Source of the DNA: Nocardia seriolae NBRC 15557
GTDB taxonomy: Bacteria; Actinomycetota; Actinomycetes; Mycobacteriales; Mycobacteriaceae
DNA: 64,000 bases
Assembly: GCF_007990715.1 (NCBI RefSeq)
Contig: NZ_BJWY01000004.1
Span: 58,114 to 122,113 of the forward strand
Direction of reading: 5' to 3'
Positions 61,635 through 64,000 of the stretch are shown piece by piece (position 1 is the first letter of the stretch; each line of letters begins with the position of its first letter). Under the pieces are notes generated by a model. That model worked only from the letters and a program-made list of their open reading frames with translations. It did no database searches and had not been told where the DNA came from. The position numbers and the translations under genes are program-made.

Positions 61635-62330
61635 ATGCAGATCACCGAATACAGCGTCGCCGGACTGCGATCCGCGGTCATCGATCTTCGGGCGCGCGGA
61701 AATCCCTTGACGTTCCGGCTGTTTCCGATGGTCCACCTCGCCCGGCCGGAGTTCTACCGGGAGGTGGCGCAGCGGCTGCGGGAGTGCGATCTGATCGTCT
61801 CCGAGGGCGAGGACACACCCAGCTCCACCGGATACGCGATCGTGCTCGCCATGCGTCTCACCTTCCAGCGGGCCGCCCGGAACCTGCTGCACCAGGACAT
61901 CGACCACGAAGCACTGGGTGTGCCCACGCTGTGGCCCGACAACTACTCGCGCCCGAGCCGTCGGCGGCGATTCTCCCCGTGGTCGCTGGCCGACATCGTC
62001 CTCATGACCCCGTTCTATTTCGTGGTGATGGCACTCGGCGGCCGAGGCTGGTTGCTGCGCACCCGATTCGAGGTCAACGACGACACCGACGTCCGCCTGC
62101 GCATGATGACCAAGTCCCTCGTTCACGACCGCGACGCGACGCTGATCGAGACCCTGTCGCGGGTCTACGAGGAGCGCCGCGATCGCCGCGAGGTGGTCGC
62201 CGTCGTCTACGGCGCGGCACACCTGCCCGCGGTGATCAATGCCCTGAACGCCCGCTTCGGTTACCGGGCGGTCGGCGCGGAATGGGTGACGGTGTTCGAC
62301 GAGGCCGACGAGACCCGCAGGGTTGGTTGA
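61635..62330 (+). CDS. TraB/GumN-like protein
   Basis: A 231-residue protein resembling TraB/TIKI-type proteins: VHLARPEFYREVAQRLRECDLIVSEGEDTPS carries the N-terminal glutamate motif, and VVAVVYGAAHLPAVINALNARFGYR the C-terminal GxxH motif; a hydrophobic stretch (ADIVLMTPFYFVVMALGG) lies between. The fold is metalloprotease-like; the role in bacteria is unknown. ATG 61635. Confidence 0.7.
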   Translation: MQITEYSVAGLRSAVIDLRARGNPLTFRLFPMVHLARPEFYREVAQRLRECDLIVSEGEDTPSSTGYAIVLAMRLTFQRAARNLLHQDIDHEALGVPTLWPDNYSRPSRRRRFSPWSLADIVLMTPFYFVVMALGGRGWLLRTRFEVNDDTDVRLRMMTKSLVHDRDATLIETLSRVYEERRDRREVVAVVYGAAHLPAVINALNARFGYRAVGAEWVTVFDEADETRRVG

Positions 62331-62456
62331 GGCGAGCGCGAGAAGGTAACCTCCCACTGCCAACTCGTCGCCCCTGCGCCGCCAGTCGCCGATTCGGCTG
62401 TAGTGCAAGCGAATCCGCGCACCCTACCGTGGGTGTGAGAGTGTGGGGAGGCGGCC

Positions 62457-62600
62457 GTGAAGCGCCTGCTGTTCGTTGTGATCGCGCTGATCGCGGCCGG
62501 GTCGACCTTCGATTACGCCCGGACCGCGGGCCATTACGGACCGGCGGTCGTGGTGGGCGTTATCGTGACGCTGCTGCTGGTCGTGCAGGCCATGAAATAG
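62457..62600 (+). CDS. 47-residue two-helix membrane protein
   Basis: A very short gene: GTG 62457 to TAG 62600, preceded by GGGGAGG six bases upstream. The product begins MKRLLFVVIALIAAGSTFDY, has a short polar link and a second hydrophobic helix ending VVQAMK, so it is a hairpin of two membrane segments. No family recognised. Confidence 0.55.
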   Translation: MKRLLFVVIALIAAGSTFDYARTAGHYGPAVVVGVIVTLLLVVQAMK

Positions 62601-62651
62601 CGGAAGCGGTGTGGCGGGCGCGCCGGTCCCGGGGTGTCGCACACTGGTGAC

Positions 62652-63638
62652 ATGGACCCCGTCGTGGCTCTGCGTCAGATCGCGTTCTTCAAGGACCGTG
62701 CGCGCGAGGACCCCCGACGCGTCATGGCCTACCGCAACGCCGCCGACATCCTCGAGCGGCTCGACGACGCCCAGCTACAGCGACTGGGCAACTCCGGCGA
62801 TTGGCAGTCGCTGCCGGGCATCGGGCCGAAGACGGCCGCGGTCATCGCACAGGCCTGGTCGGGCCGGGAACCCGACGCGCTGGCCAAGTTGCGCACCGGG
62901 GTGAAGGACCTGGGCGGCGGCGCACTCCGCAAGGCCCTGAAGGGCGACCTGCACGTGCATTCGAACTGGTCGGACGGTGTCGCACCGATCACCGAAATGA
63001 TGGCGGCCGCACAGGCATTGGGCCACGAATACTGCGCCCTCACCGACCACTCACCCCGCCTCACCGTCGCCAACGGCCTCTCGCCCGACCGGCTCCGGCA
63101 GCAACTCGACGTCCTCGACGAACTCCGTGACACCTTCGCCCCCATGCGCATCCTGTCCGGCATCGAGGTCGACATCCTCGACGACGGCTCGCTCGACCAG
63201 GAACCGGCCCTGCTCGACCGCCTCGACATCGTGGTCGCCAGCGTCCACTCCAAACTGAAAATGGACGCCGCCGCCATGACCCGCCGCATGGTCCGCGCCG
63301 ATATCCTCGGCCACTGCACCGGCCGCCTCCTCGAAGGCGCCCGCGGCACCCGTCCAGAATCGAAATTCGATGCCGAACAGGTCTTCACCGCCTGCCGCGA
63401 CCACGGCACCGCCGTCGAGATCAACTCCCGCCCCGAACGCCGCGACCCCCCGACCCGCCTGCTGAAGCTCGCCGCCGACATCGGCTGCGACTTCTCCATA
63501 GACACCGACGCCCACGCCCCCGGCCAACTCGACTTCCTCGGCTACGGCGCCCAGCGCGCCCGGGACCTGGCCATCCCCGCCGACCGCATCATCAACACCT
63601 GGCCCGCCGACAAACTCCTCGCCTGGACCGCCTCCTGA
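62652..63638 (+). CDS. PHP-domain phosphoesterase with helix-hairpin-helix, PolX C-half-like
   Basis: A 328-residue protein. The first 95 residues resemble the helix-hairpin-helix DNA-binding part of PolX (LPGIGPKTAAVIAQAWSG); the rest is a PHP metal-dependent phosphoesterase: H101 and H103 in DLHVHSNWSDG, CALTDHSPR, VASVHSKL, DILGHCTGR and SIDTDAHAPGQLDFL supply the metal ligands. The polymerase palm domain is absent. A role in DNA repair or nucleotide metabolism is likely. ATG 62652; GTG 62634 is an alternative. Confidence 0.88.
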   Translation: MDPVVALRQIAFFKDRAREDPRRVMAYRNAADILERLDDAQLQRLGNSGDWQSLPGIGPKTAAVIAQAWSGREPDALAKLRTGVKDLGGGALRKALKGDLHVHSNWSDGVAPITEMMAAAQALGHEYCALTDHSPRLTVANGLSPDRLRQQLDVLDELRDTFAPMRILSGIEVDILDDGSLDQEPALLDRLDIVVASVHSKLKMDAAAMTRRMVRADILGHCTGRLLEGARGTRPESKFDAEQVFTACRDHGTAVEINSRPERRDPPTRLLKLAADIGCDFSIDTDAHAPGQLDFLGYGAQRARDLAIPADRIINTWPADKLLAWTAS

Positions 63639-63767
63639 CCGAATCCTCCTGCGCCACAACTGCGGCGAGCGCCCGAGCGGAATTGAAATGAATCTGCTTC
63701 ATAACTTGGGGTCCCGGGTTAGCCTGCCATCGCAATCCGCGAGAAGTGTTCGGAGAGAGGAACATCG

Positions 63768-63995
63768 ATGAGAACCCTCGTACTGAAGTCATGTGCCGTC
63801 GCAGCCATCGTCACCGGGCTCGGTGCCGGGCCCGCCCTGGCCGCACCGGTGGTGCTGCAACCCGCGGCCCCGGAGGCCGCCGACGTCACCCCGGTCGCCG
63901 GACTGGTCCCCGAAACCGGATCGGCCGGTGTACTGAACACGATCACCTGTGGCCTGAAGACCCTCTCGGCGTCGATGCCCTGCCTTTACACCTAG
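63768..63995 (+). CDS. Small secreted protein
   Basis: A 75-residue exported protein: signal peptide MRTLVLKSCAVAAIVTGLGA ending at ALAA (about residue 26), then a 49-residue Pro/Ala-rich mature part with two cysteines that could form a disulfide. No family recognised. GGAGAGAGGAA precedes the ATG. It lies at the end of the window. Confidence 0.6.
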   Translation: MRTLVLKSCAVAAIVTGLGAGPALAAPVVLQPAAPEAADVTPVAGLVPETGSAGVLNTITCGLKTLSASMPCLYT

Positions 63996-64000
63996 TGTCC

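Overview
The window is about 70% G+C, gene-dense DNA from an actinomycete of the order Mycobacteriales, most likely Nocardia or a close relative. The basis is the set of linked genes glcB, two CNNM-type CBS proteins, guaB1, a BlaR-like protease, blaI, a PaaI-type thioesterase and ureABC, which also lie together in the Rv1837c-Rv1850 part of the Mycobacterium tuberculosis chromosome, plus LIP-type secreted lipases and IdeR-type iron boxes. Here that ancestral block is split by insertions of 9-10 kb, and genes for a gnd1 homologue and for ureFGD are absent from the expected places. Genus is an inference; no rRNA or other decisive marker is present.

Region 1 (1-13300) looks like part of a specialised-metabolite cluster. 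Seven genes in a row are joined by 4-bp start/stop overlaps: an unknown PqqD-like protein, a free acyl carrier protein, a thioester-reductase-like SDR, a nucleoside-diphosphate-kinase-like protein, an AfsA-type hotdog protein (the enzyme family that starts gamma-butyrolactone signal synthesis), a nitroreductase and a UbiA-type membrane transferase. They are followed by an MFS exporter, an ABC-2 permease without its ATPase, a macrolide-type glycosyltransferase, a striking single-chain fusion of a GT4 glycosyltransferase to a cytochrome P450, and a second, ordinary P450.

Region 2 (13300-31300) is accessory: regulator/enzyme pairs with visible palindromic operators, a Uma2 nuclease gene flanked by two near-identical hairpins, malate synthase G, an SDR-TetR-acyl-CoA dehydrogenase operon, a DUF305/LVIVD secreted pair, a very small ORF with a strong ribosome site, an IS5-like element that has cut off the front of one of two tandem secreted paralogues, and a toxin-antitoxin-like pair.

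Region 3 (31300-52800) holds the conserved block interrupted by a helicase, an iron-siderophore ABC transporter under an iron box, two secreted lipases and other genes. Just upstream of the thioesterase gene lies a promoter carrying an IdeR-type box followed about 60 bases later by a perfect terminator hairpin: the same position as the iron-responsive small RNA MrsI (ncRv11846) of M. tuberculosis. ureC carries a one-base frameshift and no urease accessory genes follow.

Region 4 (52800-64000) contains a methyltransferase, PadR- and TetR-regulated genes, small membrane proteins, redox enzymes, a TraB-like protein and a PHP-domain protein.

Four genes (WYL regulator, secreted paralogue, cupin, ureC) carry in total seven apparent single-base indels while their protein sequence is otherwise well kept. 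These may be real decay, but the pattern also fits indel errors in the assembly.
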